The notes beneath the pieces were generated by a model, which was not told the origin of the DNA, ran no database searches, and saw only the letters and a program-made list of their open reading frames with translations. Position numbers and translations under genes: made by a program. Positions 17,081 through 29,000 of a DNA stretch of 64,000 nt are shown in pieces. This DNA is from Phymorhynchus buccinoides (Eukaryota > Mollusca > Gastropoda > Neogastropoda > Raphitomidae): NCBI GenBank assembly GCA_017654935.2, contig CM065684.1, forward strand, positions 59,157,915 to 59,221,914, read 5' to 3'. How positions within the stretch are numbered: the first letter of the stretch is position 1; each line of letters opens with the position of its first letter.

Positions 17081-20000
17081 TCCACGTTCAGACCGTAAGG
17101 CCTAGCGCAAAGTGAGAGGAAAAATCCCCTGTACCCAGGTTCGAACTCGGGTTTACTTGACACGAAGCGAATGCGCTACCACTGTGCCACTCTGTGCCAA
17201 GTAGCACAGGTTGTTAATATCATCACCATACCTGCGGTGTTGTCTGCTCCACTGGCGTAGGCACAGGTACATCTTTGACTATTTCAGGATCGAGATCTGT
17301 CTCCAGTGCTCGCATAATGTCTGGGGGTACATGGGCCAGCTGAGATGGAAAAATCAAGAACATGTATGAATGACTCATCAGGATTCATAATAATATATCA
17401 TAATTTTGTCTAATATCATCATCACTGGAGAATAGACGTTAAGTAAAAACCACTGAACATAAATGCTAGCCAACCTGCATCGTTTTTCAATTAATTTCAT
17501 CAAAACCTCATGAATTTAGAAACAACACACAACAACACTCTACCTCCCTCCCAGCACTCTCTCCTAATTCACACACACATACATGAACATAAACACATGC
17601 ACACACATTCACTCTCACACGTTCACAAACATTTTCATTAAAACATCCCTACAGAATCTACTGAACACAGAATTGACTTGGTAGGATTGAAATGTCTCCT
17701 CTGATGACCTCACATAGATCTGCTCACGATGGAGCACTGCTTTTAGGCTCTGCAGGGAGTGGCTGTGAGGGGGGGGGGGGGGGGGGGGGGGGCTTGGAAT
17801 GAACAGCATTGGAGTAAAACCAAATGCATAGCCCAGAAGATGAGACAATTAAAAACAATCCCAAGAAAACCCTACTACAATGCCAAAACTAAGTCCTGTA
17901 TTTTTCGGACTGCAAGGCGATACTTTCCCCCAGACTGAGACCCTGCACCATATAATATGATGAACAAAATAGTCAGAAAATATACAAAAAAAATCTGCAT
18001 TTTGTGTAAAATTTGGGGTGTGTGCCTTATAGTCCGACAAATACGGTGCCTCTATACCCACCTGGTGCTGACTGAAGGACTGGACGTGGTCCAGCAGGGG
18101 TAGCCTGAGGTCCGGCGATGCCCGGAACACGCTGACCAGCTGAGGGGCGGGCAGGTTGAGCAGCACCTGGAACGACTGGGGCTTGGTGCGCTGACAGCAC
18201 TTGATGAACCCCTCCCACACCTTGGGCTGGTGCCACACCTGGATCAGTCAATCAGTTTGATAAGAGCAGGGTGATTCCAGCTGCTTGGTATGAACCAAAG
18301 TGATAGCTCGGTTTCCCTGAGTCCAGATTCCTCTTATGACATGATGATGTAGATGATGACAATGAAGACGATAAACATAATGACAATGATTTAATGTCAC
18401 TGACTCACCTCTTTGCTAATCAGTCTCTGCAGAATGTTGAGCACGAAGCAGTCTAGTTGTGGGTACATGGACAGGGACTGGATGACATGATGATGATGAA
18501 GATGAGGATAATGATGATGATGAAGATGATAATAAAGACGATGAAGATAATGATGATGATTAAGATAATTATGTCATTAACTCACCTGTTTGCTGATCAA
18601 TCTCTGCAGGATGTTGAGCATGAAGCAGTCCAGGCGTGAGTATGACATGATGATGATGATGATGATTAACGATGTTGTTAACTCACCTGTTTACTGATCA
18701 ACCTCTGCAGGATGTTGAGCACGAAGCAGTCCAGACGTGGATACATGGACAGGGACTGTATCACTGTCCTCATGAGCAGGGTGGGCAGGGGGGACTGCTC
18801 CATCAGCCGCTGCATCACCATGGCCAGAACCTCCTGGGTGTAGATGCTCTTCTCACTGAAGCACAGGTTGGCCGCTAGAAACACACAGCAAACAAGAAAC
18901 ACCTCTTCACTGAATACATAGGAAAGCTATTCAGAAGTGTAGGTGTAAGGGGTTGCTTAACCCTCTTGTGCCTGACACTCTGTGCTATCACCTCTGAAAT
19001 CCTAGCCCAAGGGACGTCACTCCGTACAAAAGGGGGGGTAGCGTCAGAAAAATAATAAAATAAAATATACCCTAGCAGATTTTGTGTTTTGTTTTGTTTT
19101 GAATGTGTTGCCGAGATGTCTGTCCGATTTGCAAAATGAATTTCAAGATGTTATGGGGATGCATGGCTCCACAAAAAAAAAATCAAAATGCCAAAGTGTA
19201 TTCGCAAACTGCTTTCACTAGTCATTCACTGCCTACTTTTGCAGACTGGTGAAGCCTAAGACGATTGAAATGGAAATGTAGTTCAAAATCATTCACTTAC
19301 CCTTTCACTTCACGATTTTATAATTCTTATCTTTCACAAAAAAAGGAATTTTCATCGCTGTCATCACTCGGTGGATGCAATAATGATTCATCATCCATGA
19401 CGTAAAAATCGGGAAAATGCCGATGTCAGTAACACGACTTCAAAAATTCGCATCGATCGAACAAAAACAAGCTCGCTGCCGAAGTAGGTCAGAATACACT
19501 CCTTACTCATCATTTCGCGATCTCATAAGTCCCATCTTTCACAAAAATATGACTATTCATCGCTTTCCTCAGTCAATGGACGCCATAACTGTTCGTCATC
19601 CATATTGGAAAAATCGCGAAAATGCCGAAGTCGGTCACTAATTTTCAAAAATTCAGATCTTTCAAACCAATCGGCCTAGAAGCCATTGCAAGCAACAGGA
19701 CGGAAGTGTAATCCGTAGCGAAAGCGAGGCTGAAGCCAGACCTGTTTACCCTTATAATGAAAAACCCGGAATTTGCCACCAAAAAAACCCGGAATTTGAG
19801 AACAAAAACCGGAATTCACATGATCTGTACACGACTCGCGATAAAGCGGTTTCTTCTTCTTCTCCTTTCCGCGAACATTGGCGTCGATTTTCAATATTGT
19901 GATGATTTCTTGGCTCAATTTCGCCAGAAAAGTTTTATTAGTAAATTCAGTCACTAATTCTTAGTAAATTTTAGTATAAAACAAGCTGGAAAAAGCAAAA

Positions 20001-23000
20001 TACCTGGAAATGTCCACGATCGGACAGAGAAAAATCACTCAGCCGCGGATCGGCGGATGCCAAGTTGCAACTCGGCGCCATCGCGATCAATTTTCACTTC
20101 ATTTTCCGTTGAAAACTTCAAAATTCTCACATCATCGTATTTTCCAGTGATAATATAATCTAAATTGACTCATTTCAAGCCCTAATTACAATCTCTACCA
20201 TTAAAAAACTGCCTGGAAAGCTCTTCGAATCGACAGTAAAAGTCTGACCGCCATTTGCTCAGTCCCGAAATAGATCGACCAAAATAAAAACATTATTTCA
20301 CCCCTTTAACCAATGAAAATGCAGCATTTAATGCATGTGACGTCAAGCACAACCCCTTTTCTGATGACGTAGTGTGTTAGGTACACGTTTCGGTCAACCC
20401 TTGCGTCTTTTACTACGAACGGAAACAAATAATACAGTTTTTCGAAATCCGGAATTTTCAGCGTTCACCCGGAATTTACTATTTTACCCGGAATTTTAGC
20501 AAATTTCCGGAATAATTCCGGCTAAACTGGAATGGTAAACAGGTCTGTGAAGCGCTCACGTGACTGCCATGTGATAGAAACAAAATGGAAGCGCCCAAAC
20601 TGGCCACGTGGAATCCGTACGTTCCCGAACGTTCTAGACGTTTCGGATCCAAATGTTTTTTTAACGTTCCCGACTGCTCACCGCACAAGAGAGTTAATCA
20701 AGCTGGAGAATCTCAGTGCCTAAGATGATGATGATGGTCTTCATGTCGCAATGGTTGGGGTCAATGTCCCTACCTTTGATGATGGTCTTCATGTCGCTGG
20801 GGTCAATGTCCCTACCTTTGATGGTCTTCATGTCGCTGGGGTCAATGTCCCTACCTTTGATGATCTTCATGTCGCACAGGTTGGGGTCAATGTCCCTACC
20901 TTTGACGACGGTCTTCATGTCCGACTTGTTGGGGTCAATGTCCAAACCTTTCATGATGGTCATCATGCCCGACTTGTTGGGGTCAATGTTCCTACCTTTG
21001 ACGAGTGTCTTCATGTCACACTTGTTGGGGTCAATGTCCCTACCTTTGATGGTCTTCATGTTACACTTGTTGGGGTCAATGTCCCTACCTTTGATGAAGG
21101 TCTTGTCACACTTGTTGGGGTCAATGTCCCTACCTTTGATGGTCTTCATATCGCTGGGGTCAAGACCATTGATGATGTTCTTCATGCCCGACTTGTTGGG
21201 GTCAATGTTCCTACCTTTGACGAGGGTCTTCATGTCACACTTGTTGGGGTCAATGTCCCTACCTTTGATGGTCTTGTCACACTTGTTGGGGTCAATGTCC
21301 CTACCTTTGATGGTCTTCATATCGCTGGGGTCAATATCCCTACCTTTGATGATGGTCTTCATGTCGCTGGGGTCAATGTCCCTACCTTTGATGATGGTCT
21401 TCATGTCGCACTTGTTCGGTCAATGTCTGTACCTTTGATGATGGTCTTCATGTCACACTTGTTGGGGTCAATGTCCCTACCTTTGATGATGGTCTTCATG
21501 TCACACTTGTTGGGGTCAATGTCCCTACCTTTGATGATGGTCTTCATGTCACACTTGTTGGGGTCAATGTCCCTACCTTTGATGATGGTCTTCATGTCAC
21601 ACTTGTTGGGGTCAATGTCCCTACCTTTGATGATGGTCTTCATGTCACACTTGTTGGGGTCAATGTCCCTACCTTTGATGATGGTCTTCATGTCACACTT
21701 GTTGGGGTCAATGTCCCTACCTTTGATGATGGTCTTCATGTCACAATTGTTGGGGTCAATGTCCCTACCTTTGATGATGGTCTTCATGTCACAATTGTTG
21801 GGGTCAATGTCCCTACCTTTGATGATGGTCTTCATGTCATACTTGTTGGGTCAATGTCCCTACCTTTGATGATGGTCTTCATGTCATACTTGTTGGGGTC
21901 AATGTCCCTCCTACCTTTGATGATGGTCTTCATGTCACACTTGTTGGGGTCAATGTCCCTACCTTTGATGATGGTCTTCATGTCGCTGGGGTCAATGTCC
22001 CTACCTTGATGATGGTCTTCATGTCGCACTTGTTCGGTCAATGTCCCTACCTTTGATGATGGTCTTCATGTCGCACTTGTTGGGGGTCAATGTCCCTACC
22101 TTTGATGATGGTCTTCATGTCACACTTGTTGGGGGTCAATGTCCCTACCTTTGATGATGGTCTTCATGTCACACTTGTTGGGGGTCAATGTCCCTACCTT
22201 TGATGATGGTCTTCATGTCGCACTTGTTGGGGGTCAATGTCCCTACCTTTGATGATGGTCTTCATGTCACACTTGTTGGGGTCAATGTTGTGCAGGGACA
22301 CCAGCAGGTCGTCAGGGGTCAGTGGGGACACGTAGGAGGCGTTGGCTGAAACTGAACACGACACTACCATTAAGTTCTTGTCACGGTGAAATACCGTACT
22401 TTTCGGACTATAAGGCGATACTTTTCCCCCCCAGACTGAGACCCCTGCGCCTCATAATATGACTCATAATGTAGTAAGAAAATAAGAGTAACAAAATCTG
22501 AATTTAGTCTTAATTTCTGGGAGTACGCTTTATAGTAAGAAAAATATGGTAAGGAAGAAGCGGAGGTGAATTACCGTATTGTACAGACCACAGACATATT
22601 TGTTTCCCAGACTGAGACCTCTGTGCCTTATAATCAACTGTTATAATAACAAAATCATAATTCTGTGTAAACGTTTGGGAGGGGGGGGGGTGCACTTTAT
22701 AATAGTTACATGCCTTATAATGATCCTTTTATGCCGTATAGTCAGTAAAATAATTATGGTATTCTACATACTGCGTTCAACAGAACCGCTCTTTATATTT
22801 TTACTTTTATGTTCTTTCTATTTTTTTTTGGTCAATCAAAGTGTACAATTTCTTCCTTTTCATGCATTAAAGCCACAAAAGCAACTGCCTGGGAACAATG
22901 AGTGGGAGAAATTGTATTTTGACAGATTTACTCGTAGAAGAATTTACTGGCTAAACATAAACTGTATTATACAAATTCATGCAGAAAACACTGTACCACA

Positions 23001-26000
23001 ACTTGACTTGGTGTTCTTCAATGATATAGCTTAAAAAGTTAACACTTCTTCTTCTTCAGTGGTGGCAACTGAATGATTTTAGTTAATATAACTATCTATT
23101 CTATCTATATACTTACCGTTTCACTACGAATGAGTTATACCTTCCAATTTGGAGCAAATGCCAATTTACCAAAGACCAAAAAGTTCTAGTCTTAACAAGA
23201 CTAGATTACTTCCCTTGGTCTACACAGCCAATACCACTAAGCTGCCGTGGAACCCACTCACTACGTCACTTCCGGAGAGGCAACTTCAAGTCATGATAAA
23301 AAATTTTCTCCTTTCTTTCTTTAAAAACCAACCTTCCCAATGATGTTTTCGTCGGAGGGAGGTGGGTGGGAACCTTGATCGTAGTGAAACGGTAAGTATA
23401 TAGATAGAATAGATAGTTATATTAACTAAAATCATTCAATCTATTCTATCATGTTACCGTTTCACTACGAATGAGTTGATTCCCAGCGAGGAGGTGGGTA
23501 AGAAAACATTGTTGAAGTTACACTCCAACTAAGCCAAAAAACAGTACCCACAAGACAAACCTGACCTGGAACGCCAGGGATAACCTGTAAGAGAGAGGAC
23601 ATTATAACAAATAAACAATCAAAACATCCATACCCCCAAACAGCATAAGCATATGCATACCAACATCAGAACAAAAAATAACAAACGATTACCGTTAGGC
23701 CAGAGAAACCGGAGTCTGCGCAAGCACCACCTTCCTGATGCCGAAGGTGTCGTCCTGCCTTCTGGCGGAGAAATGGCGCAGGTAGAAGCTAGTGAAGGTG
23801 GATTGAGACTTCCAGTACGCTGCTTCCATAACGCTGGAAAGCGCCACTCCCTTGATCATAGCCAGGGATGTGCTGATAGCCCGGATTTCATGGGCTCTCA
23901 GGGGGTTAGAGGGCAATGACTTGTCGGCACTTAAGTACGCTAACTTAATAGCGCCCACTAACCACCTAGAAATGGTTGATTTCGAGATATCCCTCATGTA
24001 TTTCTCATTCAGGGAGATGAACAGACGGCGTTTGTGCCCCCGGAAGGGGGAGGTTCTCTTAAGGTAATACTTAAGGGCTCTGACAGGGCACAGGAGCCTA
24101 TCCGAATCATCAGGGCCGAGAATGGTGCAAAGACTCTGAACAGTAACTGAGGGGGAAGCAATCTGAGCAGGCTGATTCTTGGCCCTAAACTCGGGCAGAA
24201 AAGACAAGGTGACTGACTGATCCGAAGTATTGAACTCAACGTCGGAACCCAGACCACTAAGAGCATGAACACCGCTAACCCGCCTAGCAGTGGCCAGGGA
24301 GAGAAGAAAAACCGTTTTAAAAGTTAGTAACTTCAAGGACAAAGAGGACATGGGCTCACATTTATCCCTAAAAAATGAGAGGACCAGAAAAACATCCCAC
24401 TGCGGAAGGCGAACACAGGACGAAACAGAGACATTACGCACAGCATCAATGAGATGGGAGACTTCAATGGCACACGAAAAAACAGGGTTTCTCTTGCCCG
24501 TCGCCACAGCAACGGTATGAACAACGGCAGACCTGTAACCACACAAAGTCTGGGCGGATAAGCCGCGGTCCTGGTACAGGTGAGCTAAAAACTGGGTGAA
24601 CTGTGGACCAGAAGGGTCTAAGGGGGGAATGCCATGGGCTGTGCAAAACCCGAACCAAGAAGCCCACCTAATGTCATAAAGCTTATTGGTGCTCTGCCTA
24701 CGAGCCTTAAGGACTAGGTCAACAGTTTTGTCTGGTAAGAGTCGTGCTCGCAACCCGGCCCGCATAGTAGCCATGCGGTCAACTGAAACAGCTGGGGGTT
24801 GGCGTGTCCTACACCGGAGCGAGGCTGAAGCAGAGTGTCCCCTGTGAGACGAAGCGGGACGCTTGGAACGTGAGACAGGCTCTCGAGTTCTGGAAACCAA
24901 GGGCTCGTTTCCCAGAACGGGGCGATGATAATCAAGCGGGGCCTGTCGCGGCAGTATTTCTCCAGCACTTTGGTGAGCAGAGACGTGGGAGGGTACGCAT
25001 AAGTTGACATTCCTGTCCAGGAGATCGAGAAAGCGTTGCGCGCTAGTGCCTGGGGGTCCCTCATAGGTGACACATAGAGAGGAAGCCTGCAATTGTACTT
25101 TGTGGCAAACAGGTCCACGTGAGGTTTCCCCCAAAGGTGCCACAGCGGGAGGAGGGACCGGTGAGCGACGGTCCATTCCGTGGGGAGAAGTTGTCCTTTC
25201 CTGCTCAGCTGATCCGCTAGGACGTTCAACTTCCCCGGGATGTATTCCACTGAGAGCACGATCTTTCTTGATTGGGCCCAGAGAAGAATCCCTTCCGCTT
25301 TCATCGAAAGGGCCGGAGACCGTGTTCCTCCCTGGCGGCGAAGATAAGAGAGAGCTGTCGTATTGTCTCCGCAGACAGTGACCCATTTCCCGGAGAGAAG
25401 GAGTGCAAAAGACTTCAGGGCCCTGGCTACTGCTTCCATCTCCAAGAGGTTGATGTGACAGTCCTTCTCTGCCGAAGTCCACTGGCCCGAAACTTCGACC
25501 CGATCCAAATGGGCGCCCCAGCCCGTCGTTGAGGCATCCGTGTGGAGAAACTGTTGCTGTTGCATGGGACGGATAGGCACCGAGCTGTTGAGCCACTCGA
25601 GATTCATCCACTGTTCCGTCGAGTCGAGGAACCAATCGCCGAGAGACACTAGTTGCTCGAGAGGCATCTGAGACAGTTTCCTTTGCGACAGCAGTCGTTG
25701 CAGTGGCCGCTTGTGCACCCGTGCGAGAGGAAGCAAATCCGCTACCGATTCCATAAGCCCCAGGAGGCGGAGAAGCTGACGAGCAGAGAGCGAAGTCCTC
25801 AGTCTGAACGTCGAGACAATCTCGAATATGGCTTTGACTCGAGTCTCCGACGGTTGCACTGAAAACCGCTCTGTATCGAACTTCATGCCGAGGTAGCTGA
25901 AGGAGGTCGAAGGAGTCAGCTCCGACTTCCCGTCGTGAATGCGAAAACCCAGGGTCCTGGACAGTCGAACAAGAGTGTCTGTTTGAGAGAGGCATAGGGC

Positions 26001-29000
26001 TTGCGAAGCTGCTAGCAACAACCAATCGTCCAGGTAAACGTGAAGACGAATTGCCTGGGACCTGGCGAGACGAACGAGTTCCTTGGTGATTCTTGAGAAA
26101 ATCCAAGGGGCCGGGGATAGGCCGAACGGAAGGGCAACAAACTGATAAGTCTTGTGTTTCCAGACGAAGCGCAGGAAACGCTGACGTGAAGGGTGGATGC
26201 CCACGTGAAAATATGCGTCCCTCAGGTCGATGGACGTAGCCCAGTCGTTCGGAAGAATGGAGAGACGGATCGAAGTTGCCGTCTCCATTTTGAACTTGTC
26301 GGTGCGAATAAACTTGTTGAGGGGGGACAAGTCCAAGACCGGGCGAAATTCTCCGCTTTTCTTGGGGACCACGAACAGTCGAGAGTAGAAACCCGGTTCC
26401 GTAGGCACAATCTGCACAATGGCACCCTTTTGACAGAGTGCAGCGACTTCCTTGTCGATCGCTTCGAATTTTGACTGGTCTTGAGGGGGCGGGAAAGAGA
26501 TGGGTTGGGCAGACAGGGGAGGTTCCCTGGAAAAGGGGAACCTGAAGCCGACCCGCACGACCTGACGGACCCAAGGGCTTTCGACCAAGTGCTCCCATGC
26601 TGAAAAGCATTTCAGAAGGGAGCCCACACTTGAGTCGGTCGAAGCGCCTGAATCCCCCAAAGGTCGTGCGGGCCCTACTGAAAAGGCTGTTTCCGTGCTG
26701 GGAACGGGGCACGGACATACCGGGAAGAACCCGAGGTGCCCGATCCCCGTCCCGAGGACGGAGGACGGCGGTTGGTGGACAAAGGGCGACGCTGGTATGA
26801 GGGGCGTTGACGCTGTCCCGCTGACTGGTAGTTGGGGTAGCGAAAGGAACGCCCTCGAGACGAACCGGTTCTCATGGGGATAGAGGGAGGAGGCCTAAAG
26901 TCCAAGCGCGCGCGCTTAGGTTGGGGGGAAGCAAACCCCCGGCCGGCAGCCCTGGTAGCCAACTCCATGATACGTTCCTGGCCCAAGTCCAGTCTCCGTT
27001 TCGTGACCCGCTCCAGGTTGTCCTTGAGGGAAGCCTGATGAAAAGTAGAGCGAGGATCGGTGGGGTAGAGCGAGGATCGGTGGGGCCAGAGCGAATGTTC
27101 GAACGATCCAACAGGGAGAGAGGCACTTTACAATCCTTGAGGACCGCGTCCCTGAACGTGGCCGCTAGCTGCACTTTAGTAGAGGAGGCCACGGACGAAA
27201 TGGAGCTCACAGCTTGGTTGAGAGAAGCCAAGGCAACACCCAGGGCACGCTCGTCGACACCATCACGCAGTCTGAAGTCTTCAGGTTTGGAAGCGGCCGT
27301 AGAACCGGCGATCTGCGCCAGAGACTGAAGCATTGACGTGGCTAATGACGAGGCTCGAAGAATAGAGAACATGGATCTCTCCAAGTTGTTGAAGGCCGGC
27401 TGGCCCATGAGAACCGAAGTCTGTCTCATCCTGCGCCCATAGCTAAGGGCGGAACGATCCTGCTGGGACACCTCCGAGTGCGAAGGCACAGGCACGAAGG
27501 GGTTTGCCAGCTGAAACGGCGGGAAGAAGTCCTTCTTCACAAACGAGCCAGGTTGAGACGGGACCGGTTCCGGCTGAGGGGAAGGAGAGATGTCGTCGTC
27601 GTCCACGGGCAACGGTGGCGGTTGAGCCCACAGGATAGAGTCAGCCTTACGCAGTGTCTGGCGGACGAACGGAGAGGTGTGAAGCGCTAGACGAGCCTCC
27701 TTCTGCGCTTGCAGCTCGCCAAAGAACTGCGGCTGTCCCGCTGTCTGAGATGATTCGAGCTGCACCATCGGCTTGATGTCCTTGCAGTAGGGCTGAAGGA
27801 TGTGCAGATAGCCTTGATAATTGCCGGTCGAAGGGATTGGGTCTGAACACACAGGGGGGTCAGACACACTATTGTCCCGCTCAGACTGAGAAAGTTGATC
27901 GTAGCCGTGGTCAGACCTCGACGAGGACCACTGAGACCCCTGACATCTAGTCCTCATGATGCGAAACACTTCGTCCTGAACGGCTAGGTCGAAGTCATCC
28001 AAACCCTCACGAGGCGACGAATCAAACTCCTCATCCACGGAAGACCCTCGAGGCCGCGCCGCATGACGCTTCGAGGAGTGCCTGGCCTGACGAGCATCCA
28101 AGGGGGGCTGAAGCTCAACCGTATGACGGGGGCCAGGTTGACGTGAAACGGGCTCCAGAACAGGCATCGGGGGGTCCACCCCCGAAGGTGTCGCTCTGTG
28201 ACGGGTGTCCGTAACGGTGGAGACTGGTGGCCGCGTGCTGCCGGCACGGCGCACGGGCCTGGGCGAGTAGTCGTCGAAGTCATCGCAAATTCCGTGTTCA
28301 AGAGACCGCCGAGGCAAGGCCCTACGCGGGCAACGGCTCTGCTGGGTAAAATGCACGTCCGTACTTCTCGCCCTACTCGGGCTACAAGACTGCCGATCAT
28401 CGTGAGACTGATCATCAACGAGAGAAGAGGGGAGACGTTCGCTCCTGCGAGAACGAGAGCCGTAGAAGGGGACGGCGTCAGGACGGGATTTCCTGTGGGC
28501 GTCGATGGAGCGAGCAGCTTCCACGTCACGCTGGGAGAAGGACCGACCGTCCGACTCGAGGTCTTCCTCTCGGGGGAAGATGGAGATGCCCGTAACGCGC
28601 TCCCTCTGGGCCAGCTGCTCAACTGAGTACAAAGTAGGTTCATCATTATCATTCATGGTAAAGCGAGGGGAACGTACACACTGGTTGTCTTCTCGTGTCC
28701 CGTGAGGGTACCGTGCGGGTCTGTCCGAGGTCAAGTCAGTCGTCAAGTCCGTTTGCCTACCAGGTCTAACCGACCAATCGGTCAAGGAGGCCGAAGGGAC
28801 CAAAACTAAACCTTTATTTTTAAACTCGGCAAGCATGTCTGCCACCAGAGTAGACGAATCCACTAGGGAAATAACCTGTTCTGACACCACCGCAGAAGAC
28901 TCAGAAACCACAGGCTGAGGGAGAGGAGGGGGGGGGGGGTTGCTCCTTCTTCGACGACGAAGAAGAGGAAGACTTCGGCCTAGAACTCGAATGCTTACGA

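Noticed and set aside
17040..17206. tRNA gene
   Set aside because: It is the head of a SINE, with the same element in two other places.
20716..21869. Forward-strand ORFs of 240 and 372 codons
   Set aside because: They read the antisense of the 48-bp exon-derived array. Length comes from the unit being a multiple of three without stops.
24775..26718. N-terminal 648 codons of the 1007-codon frame ending in the recombinase
   Set aside because: Out-of-frame shadow of the DIRS reverse transcriptase. Only the part from about 24774 down shows recombinase motifs.
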